DNA of 64,000 bases from Oscillatoriales cyanobacterium CG2_30_40_61 (GCA_001873365.1 MNYZ01000083.1:1-64000), one strand, 5' to 3'. Shown: positions 37,526-48,056, counted from the first letter of the stretch. Made by a program: numbers and translations. Notes: generated from the letters alone by a model not told the origin.

Positions 37526-39757
37526 TTAGGGGAGAATTTCTAAATTAAAACTTTTTCCAATTTGAGTGAGTTGATTGTTTTTAGCGTCATAACTCCAGAC
37601 TTTCATCTGATTGTTTCCAGGGGGTAAAATTGCTATAGGAACTCGAATTATCCAGCCGGATTTTTCATATTTAGGATTAGATAAAACCTGAACTACATCG
37701 GGTCTATTAATATTAACTTGACCAACCGCAATTAATTGATTATTTTCCCCTAAACTTAGATAAACTGCATCCGCAGGTTTTAATTGTTGGGGAAGAATTG
37801 ACCACCCACCAATGGATAAATTATCACTTTGATGAACATTTTGGGTAGGAAATGATTCTATATTACCATTAAAAGATTGAGTTTGAGTAAATTTTAACGG
37901 TTGATTATTACGTTTCCAAAACCAATGAGATTGCACGGTTTTATAGGGTCTATAATTCCTTAACACATTCTGATAAATCAAAGAAGCGGATTCAGATTTT
38001 AACACCTCATCCCAAGGATTTTGATACCAGATTTCATTAGTTAATAATAAAATATTGGGTTTAGTTTGATTCAATTCTTGAATAACTTGCTCCTGTGCAA
38101 CGGTAGGTTTAGCATAGAGAACATAACCATATTTAGAACAGGAGGGTTTATCAAATAAATAATACCATAATCCCTCGGAAGTTAAGGTGAAAAAGCAAGA
38201 TTGTTGATCAATTTCGGGTTTAAGAGTATTCCATGCTTCTAAATAATCTGCTTTTAAAATTTGAGAGTCTGAAATTGATAAAAATTCAGGTATTTGCGTC
38301 ATTTTTTGCATACCTTTAAAAACATTAAAATTTGGTTCTGTTAAAATAATTACAATTAAGATCATAACAGTTAAACTCCGTTGAATGGGAGTTAAATTAA
38401 ATTGGGGTAATTGCGGTTCTATTTGATATTTATATCCCAAATAAATTAGGTAAAATCCTAAAAATGTGGTAATTAATGCGCCCTGATAGGAGTGTCCTAA
38501 ATCGCTTCTATCGAGGGTAATTCTCATATAAATTGATGCAGAAACCAGTAATAAAATAATCAGATAATTGTTGTGGATAAAGAGACGTAGTTTTAAGCCA
38601 TAATTTTTAAAGTCTAAAATTAGGTAGCCTAAAACCACACTTTGAACAAACATGGATAACCAAAAGGTTTGAGAAGTCCAGGTTAATTCTAGGGGAGGAA
38701 GGGGAATAAAGGAAATATAGCGTCCATATTTTCCCCAATATAAAACTTGAGAGATAATGGCGTTTATTTGCTCAAAACCCAGGAATATTAGGCTAAAAAC
38801 AAAAGTAACAATAATCCCAATTAATGATCCTTTTAGCCATAAAATAGTTATTTTTTTAGGTAAAAATAATGCTAAAATAGAAGCACAAAGATAAACGGCG
38901 ATAAAATAAATTGCTCGGTCATAAATATAGAAAAAACTACTAGGAATTGAAGCACCAATTAACACCGATAACCATTGCGCTTGATTTGGTTGACTTTCAG
39001 CTATTCTAAAAAACCGTAAGGTTAAGGCTAATTGAATCATAAAACTGGTTCCCCTACGGCCATCAAATTTATAGAAAATTCCATCAAAGACGCAAAATAA
39101 AATACAAGAAATTAAGAATATTTTTAATCTATTTTTATTGATTTTTGCTAAATTAATTAATTCCCATAATATCCAAAAATAGCCTAAACAGGTGATCACA
39201 TTTTCTAGGTTTACGAATAACCGAGTTAAAGCAATTCCATTATTCTGAGTAGCAATATTTTTAGCTAACCAACTGGGAAGCACATCAACGCCATACCCAT
39301 GAATTAAAACGGTATTGATGAAAGGTTGGGGTAGTTGGAGAAAGTTCGGTAAAAACCCTAAAAATTCGCCTTCATGGAAAGAATCAATTAAAGTTGAATT
39401 AATTCTAAACTGGTTAAAGGGAGTATTAATTAACCAAGTTAGTAGTAGAATAGAACTAATTCCTATCCAAGTATAACGGTGGTTAATAACCCTTAAAATT
39501 ATTCCTAGGGGTTTTTGATTTAGGTTTAAAACCAGAGTCGCAATTAAGGGAGGAGTTAGGAGTAAAATAATATATTTGAGATAGTCTGTATAGGGACTAA
39601 TATTCTCAATACTGGCTAAAGAAATTACCCCATTTATATTTTCTCCAAAGGGAATTTTAATCGAATTAACGAAGGGAACTAGAATTAACCAAGTAGCTAA
39701 AGTAATCGTAAAAATAGTGATTAAATTCACTTTAGCTTGTTGTTTTTGTTCGGACAT
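37526..39757 (-). CDS. Large polytopic membrane protein, possible GT-C glycosyltransferase
   Basis: A 743-aa protein with at least 11 hydrophobic helices over residues 15-460 and a soluble C-terminal domain of about 280 residues. The first external loop contains SFHEGEFLGF, an acidic motif reminiscent of GT-C enzymes. The C-terminal part has beta-rich sequence (SIGGWSILPQQLKPADAVYLSLG) and resembles carbohydrate-binding or exported domains. I do not recognise a named family. It ends a three-gene minus-strand group with an oxidoreductase-GtrA fusion and a GT39-like protein, pointing to envelope glycan synthesis. Confidence 0.7.
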   Translation of the reverse strand: MSEQKQQAKVNLITIFTITLATWLILVPFVNSIKIPFGENINGVISLASIENISPYTDYLKYIILLLTPPLIATLVLNLNQKPLGIILRVINHRYTWIGISSILLLTWLINTPFNQFRINSTLIDSFHEGEFLGFLPNFLQLPQPFINTVLIHGYGVDVLPSWLAKNIATQNNGIALTRLFVNLENVITCLGYFWILWELINLAKINKNRLKIFLISCILFCVFDGIFYKFDGRRGTSFMIQLALTLRFFRIAESQPNQAQWLSVLIGASIPSSFFYIYDRAIYFIAVYLCASILALFLPKKITILWLKGSLIGIIVTFVFSLIFLGFEQINAIISQVLYWGKYGRYISFIPLPPLELTWTSQTFWLSMFVQSVVLGYLILDFKNYGLKLRLFIHNNYLIILLLVSASIYMRITLDRSDLGHSYQGALITTFLGFYLIYLGYKYQIEPQLPQFNLTPIQRSLTVMILIVIILTEPNFNVFKGMQKMTQIPEFLSISDSQILKADYLEAWNTLKPEIDQQSCFFTLTSEGLWYYLFDKPSCSKYGYVLYAKPTVAQEQVIQELNQTKPNILLLTNEIWYQNPWDEVLKSESASLIYQNVLRNYRPYKTVQSHWFWKRNNQPLKFTQTQSFNGNIESFPTQNVHQSDNLSIGGWSILPQQLKPADAVYLSLGENNQLIAVGQVNINRPDVVQVLSNPKYEKSGWIIRVPIAILPPGNNQMKVWSYDAKNNQLTQIGKSFNLEILP

Positions 39758-39763
39758 TGTTAG

Positions 39764-41641
39764 TTAAGATTGCAGTTCAGAAACTTGATTATTAGATTGA
39801 TTTGAGGATGAGAAGGAATACAACTTATGTCCGGTAAAACTAATCGTGGCGACACAAGCCGCACTAACTAAACGGGATAGGGTAGGATGCCATCCTACTT
39901 CATTAATTAACAGTTGTAATAACCCTAAATTAGCGAGTAAACTGTTTAAAGCAACGGTCGCAAACACGCCATATTGAACAAACCAGTTTTTCCAATAAAT
40001 CCCAAATACAAACCGACGACTCAGCCAAAAATTGGTACTTAATCCGATAAAATAACTAATTCCTAATGCAAAAACATACCATAATCCTGAATGGATGAGA
40101 ATAGAAAAAATGAGAACATCAATAATAGTAGCCGCGCCCCCGGTAAATAAATATCCGCCAAATTCCCGGAGGGTTTTTAAGGTTTGGCGACGGCGGGATA
40201 GACGAGTATTTGTGGCGGCGGTTGTGGCGGCTTCTGCGTGAGCTTCTTCCACATATTCGCTATCACTATTAACATTCCAGAGGTCATGTTTACCTGGAGT
40301 TAAAACGTTCTCCGCCGCAAAAATTCCCATTAATAAACTATGGTCTTGATTATTATACTTAAATGCCCCATAACGTCCGACTAATTGCAAGTTTTGGAAG
40401 GTTTCTAAATAGCCTTGAATTTCCGATAACGCCGCTTGATAATTTCCCGCATAGATAGGATAAGTTCGGGGTAAACGAACAATAAACCCATCGGAAACCG
40501 CTTGATTTTTTAATAATCCAATTTTGCGTAACTCTTTTTCGGCTAATATTCTCAATTCATCCTCTGGATATTGCCATAAATCATCGCCAAAATTGCACCA
40601 ATATTCACAACAAAGGGGAGTTTGTTCATTATTAGCTAACATTTCCGGCGACCAGTTGGCGAAATTTGTTACCCGTCCCACTTGCACTCGGGGGTCATTA
40701 ATATATAACCAATTATCGGGGAAAAGATTACCTCCTTCTACAATTAAATAGACTAAAATTGTATTTCTAAATTTCAGCGATTTTGCCGCATTAATAACGG
40801 TTTCTGGGGGAGAAGATTGCAATTGTTGCACAAAATGGGTTAGAGGAATAGAGGAAATAACACCCCCACAAGCTACGGTATTTTCCTCTTTAGTGATACG
40901 ATTTCTCAGGGTAATCTGGGAAACTTGAGAATTATGATGATGAACTTGAATAACTTCCGTATTTAATAAAATTGGTTGTTGATGTTGTTGTAAATAGTCG
41001 GCGATTTTTTCATACAGTTGACCCGAACCTAAACGGGGAAATTGAAACTGGTCAATCAGATTTTTAACTTTGCCATCATTGCCTAAAATAGCATTTTTAA
41101 TTGCTTTTGATAAGGATAATCCTTTAATTCGTTGGGCGGCCCAATCGGGACTAATTTCTGTACAAGGAATACCCCATAATTTTTCGGTATAACCTTCAAA
41201 AAATATCTCTGATAGTCGTTTACCAAATTTATTTTCTACCCATTCTGCAAAGTTATTAGCTTCGGGTTTAGGAAATAATCTTACGGCTAAATAGGATAGC
41301 ACAATTCTTAAACTTTCAACTAATCCTAACGCCGATAAAACTTGTTTGGCTTTCAGGGGATAACTAAAATATTTTCCCCCATAATAAATCCGAGTCAGAC
41401 GATTAACTGTAACTTGTTCATCTCCTAAAACTTCATCCCAAAGTTGCAAAACCGGAGCAATTTTTGTATAAAATCGATGGGGGCCGTAATCTAAGATAAA
41501 GCCTTGATATTCTATACTTTTGGCTAGTCCTCCGACTTGACCATCCCGTTCAACCACCACCACGGACTGACCTTGCTTGGTTAAAGTATAGGCCGCCGCC
41601 AGACCAGCCGGGCCAGCACCTAAAATATAAATGGGTTCCAT
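39764..41641 (-). CDS. Amine-oxidase-like FAD protein (UDP-galactopyranose-mutase-like) fused to GtrA
   Basis: About 625 aa. Residues 1-460 form an FAD amine-oxidase/UGM-like domain: PIYILGAGPAGLAAAYTL, VVVERDGQVGGLAKSIEYQGF, DYGPHRFY and VGRYGAFKYNNQDHSLLMG near the C-terminal FAD site. A linker leads to a GtrA domain with four membrane helices (GGYLFTGGAATIIDVLIF, SYFIGLSTNFWLSRRFVF and others). GtrA proteins help move lipid-linked sugars across the membrane. The ORF-track start is a TTG five codons earlier; ATG is preferred. It starts within 20 bp of the upstream GT39-like gene. Confidence 0.85.
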   Translation of the reverse strand: MEPIYILGAGPAGLAAAYTLTKQGQSVVVVERDGQVGGLAKSIEYQGFILDYGPHRFYTKIAPVLQLWDEVLGDEQVTVNRLTRIYYGGKYFSYPLKAKQVLSALGLVESLRIVLSYLAVRLFPKPEANNFAEWVENKFGKRLSEIFFEGYTEKLWGIPCTEISPDWAAQRIKGLSLSKAIKNAILGNDGKVKNLIDQFQFPRLGSGQLYEKIADYLQQHQQPILLNTEVIQVHHHNSQVSQITLRNRITKEENTVACGGVISSIPLTHFVQQLQSSPPETVINAAKSLKFRNTILVYLIVEGGNLFPDNWLYINDPRVQVGRVTNFANWSPEMLANNEQTPLCCEYWCNFGDDLWQYPEDELRILAEKELRKIGLLKNQAVSDGFIVRLPRTYPIYAGNYQAALSEIQGYLETFQNLQLVGRYGAFKYNNQDHSLLMGIFAAENVLTPGKHDLWNVNSDSEYVEEAHAEAATTAATNTRLSRRRQTLKTLREFGGYLFTGGAATIIDVLIFSILIHSGLWYVFALGISYFIGLSTNFWLSRRFVFGIYWKNWFVQYGVFATVALNSLLANLGLLQLLINEVGWHPTLSRLVSAACVATISFTGHKLYSFSSSNQSNNQVSELQS

Positions 41642-41658
41642 CACACCTAAATACAAGA

Positions 41659-43608
41659 TTAATTCGATAGTTTAACAAACTCCCCTGACGAATACAATAA
41701 TAAATCCTGAAAACGGTTAGAATTGTTGAGGGTGAGGGTATAGCTTTGGGATTGTACATCACTAACTTGATAGTCTTTAGTGACTAATGTATTTTTAGGG
41801 GTGGGGAAAAATAGGGTTTGGGGATTGAATAATTTAAATTTATATTGGTTGGGCTGGGGGGAATTAACAATAATTTTATCACTGGGTTCTCGCAGGGTAT
41901 TCATCATCACTAATAAAATATTATTGCTATAAAATCTCACGGTTTCAAAGGGTTTATCCGTGGATTTCTGTTCAAATTGAACATTAAAACGATTATCAAG
42001 GTCAAAAAGATAAAGTCCTTGAATTAATCCGGTTCTGTATAGATAAGCTCCTCTAAAATTATCGGGAATAGTGGTAATAATCGGGGATTCTATGGGCATT
42101 TTTTGTAAACTAGATAACAGACTTGCAGAAATTTCCCCAGCAAATTTCCAGTTTTGGTTAGCGGTATTGAGAGATAATCCTAAACTGACTAATAAAATTG
42201 AAGATAGAATTAAACATAGTTGAAAATGACTAACTAGAATGGTAAAAATTAAAGCGATATAAATAGAAGTAAAACTAGACGCCCAATATAAATATCTTTC
42301 TCCTTGACTATCAAAGGGGGAGACGGAAACATTAATGGCGGGTAACACACAAATCCAAAATCCTACAATAATTAAAATTAGGGTTTGGGGGATATTAGAT
42401 TGGAATTGATTTCGATAATAACTGACAATTATGGCAAATATAGAGATTAAAACTAAACCGAGAAATGCTATAATCCAAAAGTTTAAATTAGAGTTAAATT
42501 GAGCCGATAGGAAACTCCGTGAGGGATAAATAATTATATTATATAAAATTTGTATAGGATTAAATTTAAGATGAATTCCTTCTCCATAACCTCCAACTAA
42601 GGTTCCTAATTTGAGATATCGCCAAATAAAATAAAACCCTAAAACTGCTATATAAAGCAGACAATTTGTTAAGATTTTTTTGATGTTCTTCGGCTTTGCT
42701 TGGGAATATTGATATAATTCATAAGCGATAATTAACCCCGGAAAACTAACAATAGATTCCTTGCATAATAAGGCGGCTAAAAAGGCAATTAAAGAGATTA
42801 ATAATTGTAGGGGTTGATGAAATTGTTTAAAGGTTTTACTTCCCCTAACCCCCCCTTGGTAATGGGGGGCTGTTTCATTCTCGGCGGAAACTTGTGTGAC
42901 CTCTCCCCCAGCCCCTCTCCTGCGAGGAGAGGGGAGAACAATTCTGAATATTAAATCTCTTAGAGATTTAAAAATATTAATTACTCCCCCTTCCCTCGCA
43001 GGGAAGGGGGCTGGGGGGTTAGGTCTTAGGGTTGACAATAGAAAATGAAACCCCCTACTTTGGTAAGGGGGGGAACTGGAAAGGGTCAAGTTGGGATAAT
43101 TAATGGGTATTAAATAGATAGAAAAGGATAGTAATGCAAAAAAAGTGGCGATAACATCTGTTCGGGCGGAAATCCAAGAAACAGCTTCCGAATGGGAGGG
43201 TAATAATAGAAAAATAAATCCGGCGAAATAGGGAATAAACCGTTTTAATTTTGAATCTAATCTTAAATTTAAACTGAATAAAAATGCTATACTTCCCACT
43301 AAAAAAGAATTAGCTAAATGAAACCCAAAATTTGTCAAATGATAACCCAAAGGGTTCAAACCCCAGATTTTATAGTCTAAAAAACTAATTATTCCCAAGA
43401 GAGGACGAAAAAATAACGATTTACCATGCTGTTGATTGAACCATAACCCAAACGGCCCTAATTTAGATAATAGTGCAATTAAAACAAAATCATCCGAGAG
43501 AAAAAAACTATTCAGGATACTACAATAAGCAATAAATCCAGTTAGGGCAATAATTCCGATTAAAATAATTGAATAAAAATATATTTTTGGGAAAGATTTT
43601 GTGTTCAT
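41659..43608 (-). CDS. GT39/PMT-like polytopic glycosyltransferase with repeat insertion
   Basis: A 649-aa membrane protein with about 10 helices. It contains FFLSDDFVLIALL (DD in the first external loop, as in protein O-mannosyltransferase-like GT-C enzymes) and SHSEAVSWISARTDVIATFFALLSF, resembling TMTC-type proteins. Residues about 177-255 (RPNPPAPFPAREGG, LPSPRRRGAGGEV) are not family sequence; they are translated palindromic repeats. It probably transfers sugar from a polyprenyl donor at the outer face of the plasma membrane. Acceptor unknown. First gene of the three-gene minus-strand group. Confidence 0.72.
   Translation of the reverse strand: MNTKSFPKIYFYSIILIGIIALTGFIAYCSILNSFFLSDDFVLIALLSKLGPFGLWFNQQHGKSLFFRPLLGIISFLDYKIWGLNPLGYHLTNFGFHLANSFLVGSIAFLFSLNLRLDSKLKRFIPYFAGFIFLLLPSHSEAVSWISARTDVIATFFALLSFSIYLIPINYPNLTLSSSPPYQSRGFHFLLSTLRPNPPAPFPAREGGVINIFKSLRDLIFRIVLPSPRRRGAGGEVTQVSAENETAPHYQGGVRGSKTFKQFHQPLQLLISLIAFLAALLCKESIVSFPGLIIAYELYQYSQAKPKNIKKILTNCLLYIAVLGFYFIWRYLKLGTLVGGYGEGIHLKFNPIQILYNIIIYPSRSFLSAQFNSNLNFWIIAFLGLVLISIFAIIVSYYRNQFQSNIPQTLILIIVGFWICVLPAINVSVSPFDSQGERYLYWASSFTSIYIALIFTILVSHFQLCLILSSILLVSLGLSLNTANQNWKFAGEISASLLSSLQKMPIESPIITTIPDNFRGAYLYRTGLIQGLYLFDLDNRFNVQFEQKSTDKPFETVRFYSNNILLVMMNTLREPSDKIIVNSPQPNQYKFKLFNPQTLFFPTPKNTLVTKDYQVSDVQSQSYTLTLNNSNRFQDLLLYSSGEFVKLSN
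42838..43078. repeat. Cluster of palindromic repeats kept in frame within a coding sequence
   Basis: About 240 bp with at least four hairpins: cccccc-ttggtaat-gggggg type, cccctctcctgcgaggagagggg, aaatctcttagagattt and ccccttccctcgcagggaagggg. The whole stretch stays open in the frame of the surrounding gene and adds about 80 residues between membrane helices. Confidence 0.75.
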
Positions 43609-43754
43609 TATCGTGTTAAAACTTAAATAATATAAAATCAGTCAATTTTCACCCTTGTAATTTACATAACCTCGGTCAAGATATTTGACCTATGTTCCCG
43701 ACGTGCTATGCTCCACATTGAGTGTGTGAATATATATTAAGAGGAGTGAATTTT

Positions 43755-45230
43755 ATGGTCGCAACACCCGCTCGGACTCAGAACTTTAGTTCGCCGCAAA
43801 AAGAAGCCCATACCGCTCAGACTCGAAGCATATCCCATTTTGGCTTTATCGATCAAGTTGGGGAACTGCCCACCACCCCCCTATTTGGAACCGATGGTAT
43901 CCGGGGACGGGTAGGGGGACTGCTGAATGCACCTCTGGCTTTACAAGTGGGCTTCTGGGCGGGCCAAGTTCTCCGACAACAAGCCAACCATCCTGGCCCA
44001 GTAATATTAGGCCAAGATACCCGCACCTCCGGCAATATGTTAGCCATGGCCCTCTCCGCCGGATTAATTGCTGCGGGGTTGGAAGTTTGGCATATTGGGG
44101 TTTGTCCCACCCCCGGAGTTTCCTATTTAACCCTAACCTCCGAAGCCATTGGCGGAGTGATGATTTCCGCCAGCCATAACCCCCCGGAAGACAACGGAAT
44201 CAAGTTTTTTGGCAAAGATGGTACAAAATTATCCACCGCCTTACAAGGGCAAATAGAGGCGGGTATTCGAGGAAATGCGGATTTTCCAATTGTCTATAGT
44301 GACTGTGGCCAACACTATTATCGGCCAGAACTGATTCACAATTATGCCCAATCTCTGCACGGGCTATTAGTTCCGGCCGTTAATTTAAACGGAATGCGGG
44401 TGGTTTTAGATTTAGCTTGGGGGGCAGCCGTTGCCCTGGGGGCTAAGGTTTTTACGGATTTGGGGGCCGAGGTGATTTGTCTCCATGATCAACCCAATGG
44501 CGATCAAATTAATGTAAATTGCGGTTCTACCCATCTACAGCAACTACAACAGGCCGTATTAGCCCACAATGCCGATCTGGGATTTGCCTTTGATGGGGAT
44601 GCGGATCGGGTTTTGGCCGTCGATGGCCAAGGTCGGACGGTAGATGGGGATTATATTCTCTATTTTTGGGGTCAAAGCCTGAGTAAAGCGGGACAGTTAC
44701 CGAAAAATTTAATTATTTCAACGGTGATGGCTAACCTAGGTTTTGAGCGGGCTTGGCAAAAGTTCGGGGGCCAAATGATTCGCACGGCCGTAGGCGACCA
44801 GCACGTTCACGCCGAAATGGAACGCACAGGGGCGATGTTAGGCGGCGAACAGTCGGGACATATTCTCTGTCACCATTATGGAATTAGTGGGGATGGGTTA
44901 CTGACGGCCTTACATTTGGCTACATTAGTTAAACGTTCCGGTCATTCTCTAGCAGAATTAGTTAATAATAGTTTCCAAACCTATCCCCAACTGTTAAAAA
45001 ATATTCGGGTGGAAGACGTTTATCAACGGCGTCATTGGCAAGAGTGCGAACCCGTGGTTAAAGCGATTGAAACCGCAGAAGCCGCCATGGGAGATCAGGG
45101 ACGAATTTTAGTTAGGGCGTCAGGAACAGAACCTTTAATTAGGGTGATGGTAGAAGCCAAAAGCACCGATTTAGCCAACTATTGGGCGGAACAATTAGTA
45201 TTAGTGGTTCAGCAATATTTAGCCGTTTAA
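43755..45230 (+). CDS. glmM: Phosphoglucosamine mutase
   Basis: About 491 aa. Converts glucosamine-6-phosphate to glucosamine-1-phosphate for UDP-GlcNAc, cell wall and glycan synthesis. Motifs: [20 protein letters not shown], active serine loop [18 protein letters not shown], metal loop [14 protein letters not shown], sugar-binding GGEQSGHI and phosphate-binding [13 protein letters not shown]. The start is the ATG preceded by GAGGAG (8-base spacing), 11 codons inside the ORF-track start, which would be a GTG with no ribosome site. Confidence 0.95.
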   Translation: MVATPARTQNFSSPQKEAHTAQTRSISHFGFIDQVGELPTTPLFGTDGIRGRVGGLLNAPLALQVGFWAGQVLRQQANHPGPVILGQDTRTSGNMLAMALSAGLIAAGLEVWHIGVCPTPGVSYLTLTSEAIGGVMISASHNPPEDNGIKFFGKDGTKLSTALQGQIEAGIRGNADFPIVYSDCGQHYYRPELIHNYAQSLHGLLVPAVNLNGMRVVLDLAWGAAVALGAKVFTDLGAEVICLHDQPNGDQINVNCGSTHLQQLQQAVLAHNADLGFAFDGDADRVLAVDGQGRTVDGDYILYFWGQSLSKAGQLPKNLIISTVMANLGFERAWQKFGGQMIRTAVGDQHVHAEMERTGAMLGGEQSGHILCHHYGISGDGLLTALHLATLVKRSGHSLAELVNNSFQTYPQLLKNIRVEDVYQRRHWQECEPVVKAIETAEAAMGDQGRILVRASGTEPLIRVMVEAKSTDLANYWAEQLVLVVQQYLAV

Positions 45231-45259
45231 TAGTTAATATTGTTTTAAATAAATGATTG

Positions 45260-45306
45260 ATCGCTGGTGGGAAAGGGTTCGATTTAATCCCTATCCCCCA
45301 GCGATT
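45260..45306 (+). terminator. Terminator after glmM
   Basis: atcgctgg...gggaaaggg pairs with ccctatccccc...agcgat, a long GC-rich stem with small internal mismatches, then ttatttggctttt. It lies 30 bp after the glmM stop. Confidence 0.55.
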
Positions 45307-45374
45307 TATTTGGCTTTTATTAACAGCCCCTTAAAACTTGATCTATAATGGGGCTAAATTCACACCATATTCCC

Positions 45375-46988
45375 ATGGTTATCAAAGCTAAAAAAAAGCG
45401 AAAACCCACTAAAAAAAAATCCAAATCCCAGAAACCTACATTAAGCAAACAAGAAATTAAACTTCGGCAAAAGCAACGGTCAAAAGCGATTAAGAAAGTT
45501 ATATCTTCATCGTCAGGAATTATTACTGCTGCTGTTGTGATTGGAGCGATTTTATTTGTGGTTGCTGGCCCGAAATTAGCGATCGCCGGGGGAGGCGGAA
45601 TTTTAATTGTAGCCCTATCCTATCTTTACCCTGATATGGCATTATGGGGGTTTTTAATTTATTTACCATTTAGTGGCACAGTCACCTACTGGATTGGTGG
45701 CGGCAGCCCCATATTTCAACTTGCAAAAGATGGCTTTTATTTTCCCGCCTTATTGGCAAAATATAAGCAATGGAAAAGCAAGCGAATGCCGATGATTGTT
45801 CCCAAACAATTAAAGCAACCTTTGATGGTACTTCTGGCAATTTGTGGTCTAACTTTATTGTTAGTTAATGGATTACAACAACTCAAACCCGCAGGCGAAA
45901 AACCGATTTTACTAGGACTCATGGGGTTAAAATCTTTTATTGGATACCTGCCCTTAATTACCTGTGCCTATTATCAAATTAAAGGCAAAAAAGAACTATT
46001 ATTTTTAACTCGTTTAACCCTGGTTTTAGCCATAATTTGTTGTGTTTTAGGAGTCATACAATATCAATTTCTAGTAAGTGGTCGTTGTAAAGGAACCGAT
46101 CACCTCACCGGGGATGATTTATTCAAAGCCACTCTCGATGCTAAATGTTTCGTCGGCGGGTCTTTAGTATTTAGCCCATCTCAAAATATGATCCGTTTAC
46201 CCGGAACCTTTGTGGCCCCTTGGCAATGGGCTTGGTTTTTAATTGCTAATGCCTTTTTTACCTTTGCTAGTGCTTTTAGTGACCCTTCTCCCCTCTGGCG
46301 AATGACAGGTTTAATCGGAATGGTAATGGTATTTGTAAATGCCGTAATTTCCGGTCAACGAATTGCCTTAGCATTGGTTCCCATTGTGACTATTATTCTA
46401 TTAGTTTTAACCGGACAAGTTGCCAACTTAAAACGATTTCTTCCCATTCTCGCCGGACTTGGTTTAATATTAGGAATTGCCGCCGCCGCCAGCCCGGAAT
46501 TTTTACAAGAACGGGTTGATAGTTTTGTCAGTCGTTGGAATGCTTCCCCCCCCACGGATTTCATTTCCGAACAGTTTGGACAAAGTAGCGGCGGGCAAAA
46601 AGGGATTTTAGGAAAAGGACTAGGACGAGCTACTAATGCGGCTAGGATCTTTGGGAAAACCGCCTTAATTGAAACCTACTATCCCAAAATGATTTTTGAA
46701 ATTGGGCCAATTGGAGTCGCAGGTTTTCTCTATTTAGTTACTACCATGGTAATTATTGGGTTTAAATCCTATCGTTCCGTTAAAGATAAAAATTTACGTA
46801 GTTTTGGGGCATCTTTTTGGGTTTTTGTGTTAATTATTAGTTACAATACCTACTATTACCCCCTAGATGTTGATCCGGTTACGGTTTATTATTGGTATTT
46901 TGCTGGGGTACTCTTTAAACTCCCCGAAATTGATCGGGAAGAACGAAAAAAACTGATCGAAGCTGGAGAAATCGATCCCGATACTTAA
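45375..46988 (+). CDS. hpsL: HpsL-like hormogonium polysaccharide biosynthesis membrane protein
   Basis: About 537 aa with a lysine-rich cytoplasmic N-terminus (KAKKKRKPTKKKSK) and about 10 membrane helices, related to the Wzy/O-antigen ligase class (PGTFVAPWQWAWFL; NAVISGQRIALAL; GKGLGRATNAARIFG in the large loop). Genes of this type sit in the hps locus for the hormogonium/motility polysaccharide of filamentous cyanobacteria. Next gene is an HpsN-type GT2, supporting the call. The ORF-track start is 9 codons earlier; family proteins begin with the basic stretch. Confidence 0.68.
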   Translation: MVIKAKKKRKPTKKKSKSQKPTLSKQEIKLRQKQRSKAIKKVISSSSGIITAAVVIGAILFVVAGPKLAIAGGGGILIVALSYLYPDMALWGFLIYLPFSGTVTYWIGGGSPIFQLAKDGFYFPALLAKYKQWKSKRMPMIVPKQLKQPLMVLLAICGLTLLLVNGLQQLKPAGEKPILLGLMGLKSFIGYLPLITCAYYQIKGKKELLFLTRLTLVLAIICCVLGVIQYQFLVSGRCKGTDHLTGDDLFKATLDAKCFVGGSLVFSPSQNMIRLPGTFVAPWQWAWFLIANAFFTFASAFSDPSPLWRMTGLIGMVMVFVNAVISGQRIALALVPIVTIILLVLTGQVANLKRFLPILAGLGLILGIAAAASPEFLQERVDSFVSRWNASPPTDFISEQFGQSSGGQKGILGKGLGRATNAARIFGKTALIETYYPKMIFEIGPIGVAGFLYLVTTMVIIGFKSYRSVKDKNLRSFGASFWVFVLIISYNTYYYPLDVDPVTVYYWYFAGVLFKLPEIDREERKKLIEAGEIDPDT

Positions 46989-47069
46989 GTGATTAGCTGG
47001 GTGCATTGAGATCAATTTTTTAGAAAAACTATCCCATAAATATTTAACTAATATTAGGAGCAAAGATTA

Positions 47070-48056
47070 ATGAATTTACCGCTAATTTCTGTAATTATTC
47101 CCACCTATAACCGCGAACAAGTGTTACGGGAAACCTTAGCAGAAGTATTACAACAAACCTATCCCAATTTTGAAGTTTTAGTAGTTGATCAAACCTCAAC
47201 CCATGAACCAGAAACCCAAGCCTATTTAGAACAGTTAACCCAAGCCGGAAAAATTCAATGGTATCGTTTAGATTGGGCGAGTTTACCCGGCGCTAGAAAT
47301 TACGCTGTTCGACGTTCTCAAGGCGATATTCTATTATTTATTGATGATGATGTGCAACTCCCAGAAGGATTTTTAATCGCCCATGCTCGTAATTATATCC
47401 CAGGAGAAACCGCCGCCCCCGAGAAAATTGGCGCCGTTGCGGGACGAGTTTTTGATCGGATGAAATTAAGTGATTCGGGCGGAGGATTAACCATTGAAAA
47501 CTTACCCACGGAAGCTCAAGACCCTGCTATTGCTTGGTATCATATTGATTTAGTTCATACTATTAAACCCCAACAAGTAATTTCCGCCAGAGGATGTAAT
47601 ATGTCCTTCCGGCGAGAAATTTTTGAACAATTTGGTTTAACCTTTGATGAACGATTTAAAGGGAGTGCAGTGCGAGAAGAATCAGATTTTTGTTTAAGAA
47701 TAAGACAAACAGGTTATGTTATTTGGTATGATCCAGAAGCCCATTTAATTCATTTAGGAGAAGAAGCCGGAGGCTGTCATGATATGAGTACCCGTTCTGT
47801 ACAATATCAGATCACATTTTACCATAATCACTTCTTGATGGGGTTAAAAAACCTAACTCCCGGTCAATGTTTCCGCTTTTTTGCTAAACTATTTGACTGT
47901 CATGTTTTAGGACATCCTCCCTGTAATAAAAGTGGTTCTCCTCTAAAAATTATTAGTCGTTTATTTTTCTATAAATTAGGCTTAATTAAGGCTATGGGAA
48001 CCTGGATTACCTCCCTTTGGGATCAAGGACAAATCTACACCCAAAAAGATCAATGA
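47070..48056 (+). CDS. hpsN: HpsN-like family 2 glycosyltransferase
   Basis: A 328-aa GT-A glycosyltransferase: SVIIPTYNREQVLRETLAEVLQQ at the N-terminus, donor/metal motif LLFIDDDVQLPEGF (DDD), and NMSFRREIFEQFGLTFDERF with the acceptor-side E-E-S-D-F motif (REESDFCLRI). It contains the (H/D)-rich C-terminal region seen in HpsN-type proteins. Cytoplasmic or membrane-associated. A SD-like TAGGAG lies 8 bases upstream. Assignment to HpsN rests on neighbourhood plus resemblance. Confidence 0.7.
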   Translation: MNLPLISVIIPTYNREQVLRETLAEVLQQTYPNFEVLVVDQTSTHEPETQAYLEQLTQAGKIQWYRLDWASLPGARNYAVRRSQGDILLFIDDDVQLPEGFLIAHARNYIPGETAAPEKIGAVAGRVFDRMKLSDSGGGLTIENLPTEAQDPAIAWYHIDLVHTIKPQQVISARGCNMSFRREIFEQFGLTFDERFKGSAVREESDFCLRIRQTGYVIWYDPEAHLIHLGEEAGGCHDMSTRSVQYQITFYHNHFLMGLKNLTPGQCFRFFAKLFDCHVLGHPPCNKSGSPLKIISRLFFYKLGLIKAMGTWITSLWDQGQIYTQKDQ

